From positions 1 to 64,000 of the forward strand of contig DATBGS010000165.1 in the NCBI GenBank assembly GCA_036557885.1: a stretch of DNA of 64,000 nucleotides, written 5' to 3'. The translations under genes and the position numbers were made by a program. How positions within the stretch are numbered: the first letter of the stretch is position 1; every line of letters starts with the position of its first letter. Of this stretch, positions 34,963 to 41,652 are shown piece after piece. This DNA comes from DATBGS01 sp036557885. GTDB taxonomy: Bacteria > Chloroflexota > Ktedonobacteria > Ktedonobacterales > DATBGS01. Under the pieces are notes generated by a model. That model worked only from the letters and a program-made list of their open reading frames with translations. It did no database searches and had not been told where the DNA came from.

Positions 34963-35087
34963 AACCGCGCCTAAGGGACGCTGGCGCGTCCACGAAACCC
35001 GCCTGCGCGGGTTAGGACGTAACCCAGTCCGCGCAGGCGGACTTCGTGGCAGCTTTGCTGCCCTTAGGCGCGGTTTTAACCGCCAGC
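34951..35087. repeat. Family A MITE-like repeat, copy 3
   Basis: Perfect ends GCTGGCGGTTAAAACCGCGC and its complement GCGCGGTTTTAACCGCCAGC bound 137 bases with internal CCCGCCTGCGCGGG and GTCCGCGCAGGCGGAC. The TAA of the HIT gene (34960-34962) is inside the left terminus. Confidence 0.87.
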
Positions 35088-35100
35088 AATCCTGGCACAC

Positions 35101-35129
35101 TCGATTCTGAAGGCGCTGAGTGATATAAT
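35101..35129 (+). promoter_or_regulatory. Likely promoter of the helicase gene
   Basis: Perfect TATAAT at 35124-35129 with TCGATT 17 bases before it (a weak -35). This gives a leader of about 135 bases for the helicase gene. Confidence 0.5.
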
Positions 35130-35272
35130 TCACTTGTTTGGGATATGATGCTGCCTTCTCGCTCGTGTATGACGAGGCAGCCAACGCCTGAACGCCCGGA
35201 ATAGCTCTGCCCTGCGCTACCTATTTTTTGTGGCAGGGGGAGCGTCTAGGAGAGATTATCTAGGAGCAGACT

Positions 35273-37693
35273 ATGACCACCCCAAGGGAGGAGACAAAAT
35301 TGGATCTGCTAGCCGGGTTAAATCAGCCCCAGCAGGAAGCCGTCACGCATGGTGAAGGGCCGCTCCTGATTCTGGCCGGACCCGGCAGCGGCAAGACGCG
35401 GGTGATTACCCACCGCATCGCCTATCTGTTACGCGAGCGCGGCGTACCACCCTGGAGCGTGCTGGCGGTCACGTTCACCAACAAAGCCGCCAGGGAGATG
35501 CGCGAGCGGGTCAACACGCTGGTGGGGACGCGCGCGCGTGATCTGACGATCAGCACCTTTCACACGCTGTGTTCGCGCATCCTACGCCGCGAATCTGAGC
35601 ATTACAGCGTGGTGCCCAAAAACTTTGCTATCTTTGATGACGACGATCAACTGTCCCTGGCAAAGCAAGCTGTCGTGAATCTGCGCCTGAATGATAAACA
35701 ATATCAGCCGCGCAGCCTGCTCAGCGCCATCTCGCGGGCCAAAAATGACCTGCTGGGGCCGCTGGAGTTTGCAGAGCGCGTGCGCAAATATTATGATGAA
35801 GTCGTCTCACGAGTCTATAAAGAGTATCAACGCCTGCTGCAACAAAATAATGCCGTTGATTTTGATGATCTGATTCTGCTGACCTATGACCTCTGGCGCA
35901 AAAATCCCCAGATTCTCGAACGCTATCAAGCCCGCTTCCGCTTCCTGCACGTTGACGAATTTCAAGATACCAACATAGCTCAGTATCGCCTGATGATGCT
36001 GCTGGCGAAGGGCATGCCCGAACACCCCAGCCACCGCAACATCTGCGTGGTGGGCGATGAAGACCAGGGCATCTACTCCTGGCGCGGCGCCGACATTCGC
36101 AACATCCTTGAGTTTGAGCGCGACTTCCCGGAGGCGCGGGTGATTTTGCTGGAGCAGAACTATCGCTCCACCCAGCCCATTCTGGACGCGGCGCGGCAGG
36201 TGGTGCAGCAAAACCTGACGCGCAAAGACAAGCGGCTCTGGACCGAGCGCAAGGGCGGCGCCTTAATCCGGCTGCACGAAGCCTATAACGAAGAGGATGA
36301 GGGGCAGTGGGTAGCAAACGAGATTCGGCGCACCGTCAACCGGGGCGAGGCGAAATACAAAGATTTCGCCGTCATGTATCGCACCAACGCGCAATCGCGT
36401 GCCCTGGAAGAACAGTTTATCCGCGCGGGCGTGGCCTATCAGGTGGTTGGCTCGCGCCGATTCTATGAACGCGCCGAAATCAAGGATATGCTGGCCTACC
36501 TGCGCCTGCTGCTGAATCCAGCGGATACCTTTAGCCTGCGGCGCATCATCAACCTGCCCAACCGCAAGATCGGCCCAAAGACACTAGATGAACTGCTGCG
36601 CTGGGCCGATAAACAGCATTTGGCCGTGACCGAAGCCCTGCGCACGATTGACGAGCACCCCACGCTGCCCACCGCTGGCAAACGCGCGCTGGCAAACTTC
36701 TACCATATCCTCACCGATCTGCTGGCCGCTGCTGCAAAAGAACGCCTCCCTGATCTGCTAGACCGCATTCTGGACCGCACCGGCTATCGCACCGATCTGC
36801 AAAGCCAGGAGGAGGAGGGCGAGGAACGCCTGCGCAACATTCTAGAACTGCGGCGCGTGGCGATGGATTATGAAGAGATTGAACCGGCGGTGGCGCTGCC
36901 GCTCTTTCTGGAGCAGGTAGCCCTGGTGGGTGGCTCCGATCTGACGCAGACCAGCGCCGACGACAGAGCCTCGCTCGCCCCAGAAAACCAGGACGCCGTG
37001 ACGCTCATCACTCTGCACGCCGCCAAAGGCCTAGAATTCCCGGTGGTCTTTATGGTCGGTGTGGAAGAGGGGATATTGCCGCATAGCCGCGCCTTGATGG
37101 ACCTGAAACAGCTTGAGGAGGAGCGGCGGCTGGCTTATGTGGGCATGACCCGCGCCATGCGGCAACTCTATCTGGTGCGCGTCTTCCGGCGCTCCTTCTA
37201 TGGGAGCGCTGGGGAAGCAGGCGGCGGCGTGATGGAACCCTCGCGCTTTATTCAGGATATTGCCACGCGCCTGCTAGAGGTTGACCGCGACGCCCCGCCA
37301 GAGAACCTGCGCCCGCCGGGCTACACACCAATGGCCTATGACCCCAACCGCAAGCCGCCCAAACCCCCGGCCTGGGGCAAGCCCTCCAAAACGTGGGCCG
37401 CCCACTATGGAACGCCCAACGGCGTTGACCCCTGGGCCACGAATGGCGCGAACCCGGCCAACGACGGCGACGAATCGGCGCGGCCAATGCGCCTGGCAAA
37501 ACCCCGCGAGCCAGGCCAGGCGAAGTTTGTGCCGGGGGACCGCGTGCAGCATCGCTTTTATGGCGTGGGCCGTGTGATGGCCTGTGCCGCAGGCAGCGAT
37601 GCGGTGGAAGTGGATTTTGGCGGACACATCGGCAAGAAAATGCTGGATATTAACTTTGCCAAACTGGAGTTACTGGAAGATGACGGGGAATAA
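35273..37693 (+). CDS. pcrA: UvrD/PcrA-type superfamily 1 DNA helicase
   Basis: 3'-5' ATP-dependent DNA helicase in repair and replication, 806 residues. Motifs: AGPGSGKTRV (Walker A), TFTNKAAREM (Ia), DEFQDTN (II), GDEDQGIYSWRGAD (III), QNYRST (IV), LITLHAAKGLEF (V) and YVGMTRAM (VI). After residue ~690 a Pro/Asn-rich linker leads to a Tudor-like C-terminal fold (FVPGDRVQHRFYGVGRV), as in PcrA, where it contacts RNA polymerase. AGGAG precedes the ATG. The stop overlaps the next gene by 14 bp. Confidence 0.94.
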   Translation: MTTPREETKLDLLAGLNQPQQEAVTHGEGPLLILAGPGSGKTRVITHRIAYLLRERGVPPWSVLAVTFTNKAAREMRERVNTLVGTRARDLTISTFHTLCSRILRRESEHYSVVPKNFAIFDDDDQLSLAKQAVVNLRLNDKQYQPRSLLSAISRAKNDLLGPLEFAERVRKYYDEVVSRVYKEYQRLLQQNNAVDFDDLILLTYDLWRKNPQILERYQARFRFLHVDEFQDTNIAQYRLMMLLAKGMPEHPSHRNICVVGDEDQGIYSWRGADIRNILEFERDFPEARVILLEQNYRSTQPILDAARQVVQQNLTRKDKRLWTERKGGALIRLHEAYNEEDEGQWVANEIRRTVNRGEAKYKDFAVMYRTNAQSRALEEQFIRAGVAYQVVGSRRFYERAEIKDMLAYLRLLLNPADTFSLRRIINLPNRKIGPKTLDELLRWADKQHLAVTEALRTIDEHPTLPTAGKRALANFYHILTDLLAAAAKERLPDLLDRILDRTGYRTDLQSQEEEGEERLRNILELRRVAMDYEEIEPAVALPLFLEQVALVGGSDLTQTSADDRASLAPENQDAVTLITLHAAKGLEFPVVFMVGVEEGILPHSRALMDLKQLEEERRLAYVGMTRAMRQLYLVRVFRRSFYGSAGEAGGGVMEPSRFIQDIATRLLEVDRDAPPENLRPPGYTPMAYDPNRKPPKPPAWGKPSKTWAAHYGTPNGVDPWATNGANPANDGDESARPMRLAKPREPGQAKFVPGDRVQHRFYGVGRVMACAAGSDAVEVDFGGHIGKKMLDINFAKLELLEDDGE

Positions 37694-38576
37694 CGCGATC
37701 ACCCCACGCGATGGCGCAGCCGACGTGCGCGGGCTGCGCCTGCATTACCGCGAGTGGCAGCGCGCAGAAGGAGCGGATGGGCGCCAGGCGCCCATCCTTT
37801 TAATTCATGGATTGGCCTCTGCCTCGCGCATCTGGGACTTGACGGCGCCGCTCCTGGCGAGCAAGGGGCATCGCGTCGTGGCGCTGGACCAGCGCGGACA
37901 CGGCGAAAGCGACAAGCCCGACACCGGCTACACCTTTGAAGAGATCGTGGCCGACGACCACGCCCTGGCCGAACAGTTGGGGCTGGAGCACCCGGTAGTC
38001 GTCGGCCATTCCTGGGGCGGAGGCGTCGTCGTGCAGTATGCCGCCACGCATCCAGAGGACGTGCGCGGCGTGGTGCTGGTGGATGGCGGCTTTACCCAGA
38101 TGGGCCAGCGCCCCGGCTGGACCAGAGAGCGCATGCTCAAAGACCTGGCGCCGCCGCAGTTTGCGGGCACGCCCGCCGAAACCTTCCTGGGCTTTGGGCG
38201 CCGGGGCGAACTGGGCAAGGTCTGGACCCCCGCGCACGAAGAAATCGTGCTCAACATCGTGCAGCTACGGCCCGATGGGACGGTAGCGCCGCGCCTGTCG
38301 CTGGCAAACCACCTGCAAATTCTGGAAGCGATGTGGGACCAGCCCACGCTCTCGCTCTATGACCGCATCACCTGCCCCATCTTGATCATCTGCCCGGAGC
38401 AAGAGCCAACCGACGACCGCACGCGCCAGTTTCTCCAGGTGAAGCGCGAAGGCATTGCCAAACTGCTGGACCAGCACCCAGGCATCCGCGTGGAATACCT
38501 CGAAAACACCATCCACGACGTACCCTTGCAGCGCCCGGCGCTCCTGGCTGACTTGATCGAAGGGCTAGCGCAGTAG
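37680..38576 (+). CDS. Alpha/beta hydrolase
   Basis: Soluble hydrolase of 298 residues. ILLIHGLASASRIW (oxyanion), DQRGHGESDKP, nucleophile elbow VGHSWGGG, and a histidine in NTIHDVPLQRP are visible; the acid is probably near EQEPTDD. It starts inside the end of the helicase gene, with GGAAG before the ATG, so it is co-translated. Homologues include haloalkane dehalogenase-like and epoxide hydrolase-like enzymes; substrate is unknown. Confidence 0.87.
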   Translation: MTGNNAITPRDGAADVRGLRLHYREWQRAEGADGRQAPILLIHGLASASRIWDLTAPLLASKGHRVVALDQRGHGESDKPDTGYTFEEIVADDHALAEQLGLEHPVVVGHSWGGGVVVQYAATHPEDVRGVVLVDGGFTQMGQRPGWTRERMLKDLAPPQFAGTPAETFLGFGRRGELGKVWTPAHEEIVLNIVQLRPDGTVAPRLSLANHLQILEAMWDQPTLSLYDRITCPILIICPEQEPTDDRTRQFLQVKREGIAKLLDQHPGIRVEYLENTIHDVPLQRPALLADLIEGLAQ

Positions 38577-38722
38577 CGCGAGCCATCTGCATCCCCGGCA
38601 AGGACGCCGGGGGCACGAGGATTTCCGTTTTCGCCCACTCACCGCAGAATTGCTCTTGTAAATCCCATGCTTTACAATATCTCTGGCACCTGGAGCGGAA
38701 TGCAGCAGAAGGAGGCGCGCAC

Positions 38723-38887
38723 ATGACCAACCTCAACCACCTCTACTACGGCGACAACCTGGACATCCTGCGGCGCTATGTCAAAGACGAATCCGTTGAT
38801 CTCGTCTACCTCGACCCGCCGTTCAACAGTTCCCAGAGCTACAACGTCCTCTTTGCCGAGCAGGACGGCTCGCGCTCTGCCGCGCAG
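38723..38887 (+). pseudogene. N-terminal fragment of a beta-class DNA methyltransferase
   Basis: The first ~55 codons of a site-specific adenine/cytosine methyltransferase: HLYYGDNLDILRRYV and the catalytic DPPF motif (VYLDPPFNSSQSY). GGAGG and ATG are intact. The sequence then changes at about 38888 into the mobile element. The SAM-binding FxGxG motif is absent, so the product cannot be active. Confidence 0.82.
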
Positions 38888-38952
38888 AAGCAGGGGCAAC
38901 AGGAGCGCCAGCCCCTACTTTTCAGCATAGGGTAGTACCTCCCCCTTCCAGC

Positions 38953-38981
38953 TTGACGTGCAACGGTATAAGTGTTATAAC
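38953..38981 (+). promoter_or_regulatory. Promoter of the RHH-TnpB genes with overlapping palindrome
   Basis: TTGACG and TATAAC are 17 bases apart. Transcription would begin at or very near the ATG at 38988, so the RHH message should be leaderless. The box overlaps TATAA-GTG-TTATA and an outer CAAC / GTTG pair, a plausible site for autorepression by the RHH protein. Confidence 0.65.
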
Positions 38982-38987
38982 TGTTGC

Positions 38988-39167
38988 ATGAGCGCTACAG
39001 CAAAAGACCAACATATCACAATTCGCTTTCCTTCAGATGTGCTAGCAGTCATGCGAGAGTTAGCTAAGGCGCATGAACGCTCTTTCAATGGTGAGGTGCT
39101 TTGGGCGCTACGTACATATATTGCCCTACAGAAAGAGAAGCCGAGTGCTGATCAGAAAGACGTTTAA
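38988..39167 (+). CDS. Ribbon-helix-helix (Arc/CopG-like) DNA-binding protein of the TnpB element
   Basis: A 59-residue protein with the Arc-type pattern: a strand (HITIRFPSDV) followed by two helices (LAVMRELAKAHERS and NGEVLWALRTYIAL). It should bind DNA as a dimer through the strand. It overlaps the tnpB start by 23 bp in another frame, so the two are coupled. The overlapping palindrome in its promoter suggests it represses the element (inference). Confidence 0.78.
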   Translation: MSATAKDQHITIRFPSDVLAVMRELAKAHERSFNGEVLWALRTYIALQKEKPSADQKDV

Positions 39168-40329
39168 GTATCGGCTTTACCCAACGAAAGTGCAGGAAGA
39201 AACCTTCCTGTTTATCTTGCGCCGCTGTCGGGAACTCTATAACAGCGCCTTGGAAGAGCGGCAGGCTGCCTATCGTATATGCGGGGTATCTGTTGGCTAT
39301 GCTGTACAATGCCATGAGCTACTGGAGATCAAGGAGGCATTTCCTGCCTATCAGAAGATTGGCGCCCATGTGTTGCAGGATGCCTTGCGCCGACTGGATA
39401 AAGCCTTCCAAGCATTTTTTCGGCGGGTCAAGAATGGTGAAAAGCCTGGCTACCCACGCTTCAAGAGTAAAATGCGCTATCATTCCTTCACTTTTCCAGA
39501 CCGAGAACGCTGGAAACTGGTGGACAACCGGCTCAAGCTGCTGGGTATTGGCGACGTGAAAGTGAAACTGCATCGGCCCATTGAAGGCACGATCAAAACC
39601 TGCACGATCAAGCGTGATGTAGACCAGTGGTATGTCTTCTTCTCCTGCCAGGTAGAGGCACCAGCACCTCTGCCTCCTTCCAACAAAGAGGTGGGCCTTG
39701 ATCTAGGCGTGATACATTTTGCGACACTCTCCACTGGCGAACACATTGCCAATCCACGCCCCTACCGCAAAGGCTTGAAACGCCTCAAGCTCTTACAACA
39801 GGCCAAAGACTGCAAGAAGCACCGCTCCCATCGGAGGAAGCGGGCCGCCATCAGGCTAGCTCGCGCCCATCGCAAGGTACGCAACCAACGTCAGGATTTC
39901 CAGCACAAGCTGGCTCGGCGTTTGGTGAATGAGTACGGGCTGATTGTCATGGAAGACTTGCACATTGCCCAAATGGTGAAAGCCCCAGAGCCAAAACCTG
40001 ACCCAGAGAAGGAGGGTGCATATCTGCCCAATGGGGCGGCGGCCAAGGGCGGATTAAATCAATCCATTCTTGATGCTGGCTGGGGACAATTCCAACACTT
40101 CTGTGTCGCCAAAGCGGAAGAGGCTGGACGGCGCATAGTGTTTGTGGATCCCTACAATACGAGCCAGTTATGCAGCGGGTGTGGTCGGCTGGTGCCCAAG
40201 GATTTAGAGGTGCGTTGGCACTCCTGCCCTTATCCCGATTGTGGGATAGAGCTAGATCGGGACCACAACTCTGCTCGTACCATTTTGTTCCGAGGCCAGG
40301 AAGTGGCCCACAGGGTTACGGCCCTGTAG
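39145..40329 (+). CDS. tnpB: TnpB RNA-guided nuclease (OrfB)
   Basis: 394-residue RuvC nuclease, the ancestor group of Cas12. The GTG at 39145 gives the normal N-terminus (RKTFKYRLYPTKVQEE); GAAAGAGAAG precedes it. The RuvC triad appears complete: D186 in GLDLGV, E270 in VMEDLHI, and Asp in DRDHNSA (371/373). A zinc finger lies at CSGCG and CPYPDCG, the second pair with wider spacing than usual (C-x4-C). Family members cut DNA next to a short motif using a guide taken from the sequence after the right end; they help keep the element in the chromosome. It appears intact and potentially active. Confidence 0.92.
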   Translation: MLIRKTFKYRLYPTKVQEETFLFILRRCRELYNSALEERQAAYRICGVSVGYAVQCHELLEIKEAFPAYQKIGAHVLQDALRRLDKAFQAFFRRVKNGEKPGYPRFKSKMRYHSFTFPDRERWKLVDNRLKLLGIGDVKVKLHRPIEGTIKTCTIKRDVDQWYVFFSCQVEAPAPLPPSNKEVGLDLGVIHFATLSTGEHIANPRPYRKGLKRLKLLQQAKDCKKHRSHRRKRAAIRLARAHRKVRNQRQDFQHKLARRLVNEYGLIVMEDLHIAQMVKAPEPKPDPEKEGAYLPNGAAAKGGLNQSILDAGWGQFQHFCVAKAEEAGRRIVFVDPYNTSQLCSGCGRLVPKDLEVRWHSCPYPDCGIELDRDHNSARTILFRGQEVAHRVTAL

Positions 40330-40361
40330 AAGTCCCTTGCTTATGCAATGGGGTACTTCAC
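40190..40361 (+). ncRNA. Predicted omega-RNA scaffold at the right end of the TnpB element
   Basis: In TnpB elements the guide RNA arises from the 3' end of tnpB and the right end. Here the tnpB tail runs straight into a strong right-end hairpin (40329-40359). The guide would start at about 40362 (AAGTTCCAATTCC...). The 5' limit is a guess and there is no direct evidence of transcription. Confidence 0.4.
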
Positions 40362-40829
40362 AAGTTCCAATTCCAATATTGGGCGCTGGGGCTGGTGGGC
40401 GCCCGGCCCGCCGAACAGAAGAAGGGCGCCGACAAAGGCATAGATGGCCGCCTGTATTTCCACGACGACGCCAGCGGCGACACCAAACAGGTCATCTTCT
40501 CCGTCAAGGGCGGGCACACCAGCGCGCCCGATGTGCGCGACCTGCGCGGCGTGCTGGACCGCGAAAAAGCGCAGATTGGCGTCTTGCTCACGCTGCACGA
40601 CCCCTCGCCCCAGATGAGAGTGGAGGCCGCCAGCGCGGGCTTCTACACCTCGCCCTACGACGGCAATCACCCGCGCCTGCAAATCTACACCATCAAAGAA
40701 CTGCTGGAAGGCAGGCGCGTGCACATGCCGCCCGTCGGCCAGGTCAACATCACCTACAAACGCGCCCCCAAAGCCAGGGCCGGAGTCGCCGCAGCAGCAG
40801 CGGACCTCTGGAACCCCAACGGGAAATAG
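40362..40829 (+). pseudogene. C-terminal fragment of the methyltransferase, endonuclease-like domain
   Basis: In-frame coding from FQFQYWALGLVGARP to a normal stop, ~155 codons, with no start of its own. GADKGIDGRLYF followed by VIFSVKGG looks like the D...(S)xK core of a PD-(D/E)xK nuclease, as in Mrr-like domains attached to some methyltransferases. It is the far end of the gene whose start is at 38723. Several hundred codons between the two fragments, including the SAM-binding motif, are not in the window, so an adjacent deletion accompanied the insertion. Confidence 0.75.
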
Positions 40830-40843
40830 GTGAGCGGATACCA

Positions 40844-40922
40844 GTGGAAGTAGTGGAAGTGGTGGAAGTTGCCCTGCGTGGCTCTGCACACCCGTAGGAA
40901 GTGTGGGAAGAGTGGGAACTGT
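40844..40922. repeat. Two arrays with 9-bp period
   Basis: GTGGAAGTR is present three times at 40844-40870. AGGAAGTGT, GGGAAGAGT and GGGAACTGT follow at 40896-40922. They begin 15 bases after the methyltransferase stop. Confidence 0.7.
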
Positions 40923-40968
40923 AAGGTCTTTGGAAAAAGAAGATGATTGCGAAGAAAATCATTCACCG

Positions 40969-41106
40969 CACCAATTTCACCAATTTCGCCAATTTCGCCA
41001 ATTATCGGGAACAAGAAGAGGAGGAACAGGCGTCGTCTTCCCTTCTTCTTAGTAGTTATTATTAGAGAGAGAGATAACAAAATTGGTGAAATTGGCGAAA
41101 TTGGTG
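40969..41106. repeat. Long inverted repeat made of 9-bp units
   Basis: Four tandem CCAATTTCR units (40971-41004) have a complementary array (GGYGAAATT units) at 41079-41106. About 26 of 28 bases can pair across an ~80-base spacer, so the RNA or single strand would form a large stem-loop. It encodes no convincing protein. Confidence 0.75.
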
Positions 41107-41149
41107 TGGTGTGCAGAAAAACAGCAACGTCTGAAGAGAACGCTCCCCC

Positions 41150-41400
41150 TGGCCGCCGTGCCCTTCTGCCTTAGGGTGCCCCTGCTTTGAGGGGTACCCC
41201 CAGCATCCCTGCCGGGCAACCCTGGCAAACACGAAGCGTTATCGTCTGCCACGACGGACCGGCAGGGACGCCGGTGCTACGAGCACCTGCCGGGCAACCG
41301 TCCTCAAGAGCCAGCGGTGTCGTCTGCCACGACGGACCGGCTGCCGCCGTGCCCTTCGGTCTGAGGGTGCCCCGGCTTTGGGGGGAAGACGGCGCCACAA
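41150..41400. repeat. Family B repeat cluster
   Basis: Contains GCCCTTCTGCCTTAGGGTGC, CCCCTGCTTTGAGGGG, ACCGGCAGGGACGCCGGT, and a 20-base unit CGTCTGCCACGACGGACCGG duplicated at 41243 and 41321. It is a mosaic of the modules seen elsewhere in the window. No gene is visible between 40830 and the tRNA at 41545. Confidence 0.75.
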
Positions 41401-41415
41401 GTGGCAACTAACCAG

Positions 41416-41444
41416 TTGACAACGCCGCCATACTGTGCTATGAT
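41416..41444 (+). promoter_or_regulatory. Promoter of tRNA-Gln (and probably glmU)
   Basis: Consensus TTGACA and TATGAT with a 17-base spacer, about 100 bases before the tRNA. No other promoter is seen before glmU, which starts 38 bases after the tRNA. Confidence 0.8.
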
Positions 41445-41544
41445 GGAGTGCGTAAGTTCTAACCCTGAAGAGATCAGGAGCAAACTGACCAATCTGTTGT
41501 ATCGGCGCGCGGGCAGCGAGGCCGCTCTACAACACCAGCAACGT

Positions 41545-41615
41545 TGGGGCGTGGCCAAGTGGTAAGGCAGCGGACTTTGGATCCGCTATCCCAGGTTCGA
41601 ATCCTGGCGCCCCAG
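41545..41615 (+). tRNA. tRNA-Gln (anticodon TTG)
   Basis: A 71-base gene with acceptor stem TGGGGCG / CGCCCCA, discriminator G, anticodon stem GCGGA / TCCGC around CTTTGGA, and T-loop GGTTCGAATCC. CCA is not encoded. Confidence 0.95.
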
Positions 41616-41652
41616 CCTCACCCGCTTGTTCCTGAGAGGCGCAACCGCAACC

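Larger units (their letters stand above)
38888..40361 (+). mobile_element. TnpB element (IS605/IS1341-like) with a ribbon-helix-helix gene
   Basis: The left end holds AGGGGC / GCCCCT (38892-38916) as a subterminal hairpin. Two genes follow, an RHH protein and TnpB. The right end has a strong hairpin at 40329-40359 (GAAGT-CCC-TTGC and GCAA-TGGGG-TACTTC), directly followed at 40362 by resumed methyltransferase coding sequence. No TnpA (Y1) transposase is present, so movement would need one in trans. Subterminal hairpins without inverted ends or target duplication are the IS200/IS605 pattern. Left boundary is certain only to a few bases. Confidence 0.8.

Noticed and set aside
40754..41080. Minus-strand frame with IGEIGEIGEIG repeat
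   Set aside because: It is a translation of the 9-bp tandem units and runs across the pseudogene end; no ribosome site or conserved domain.
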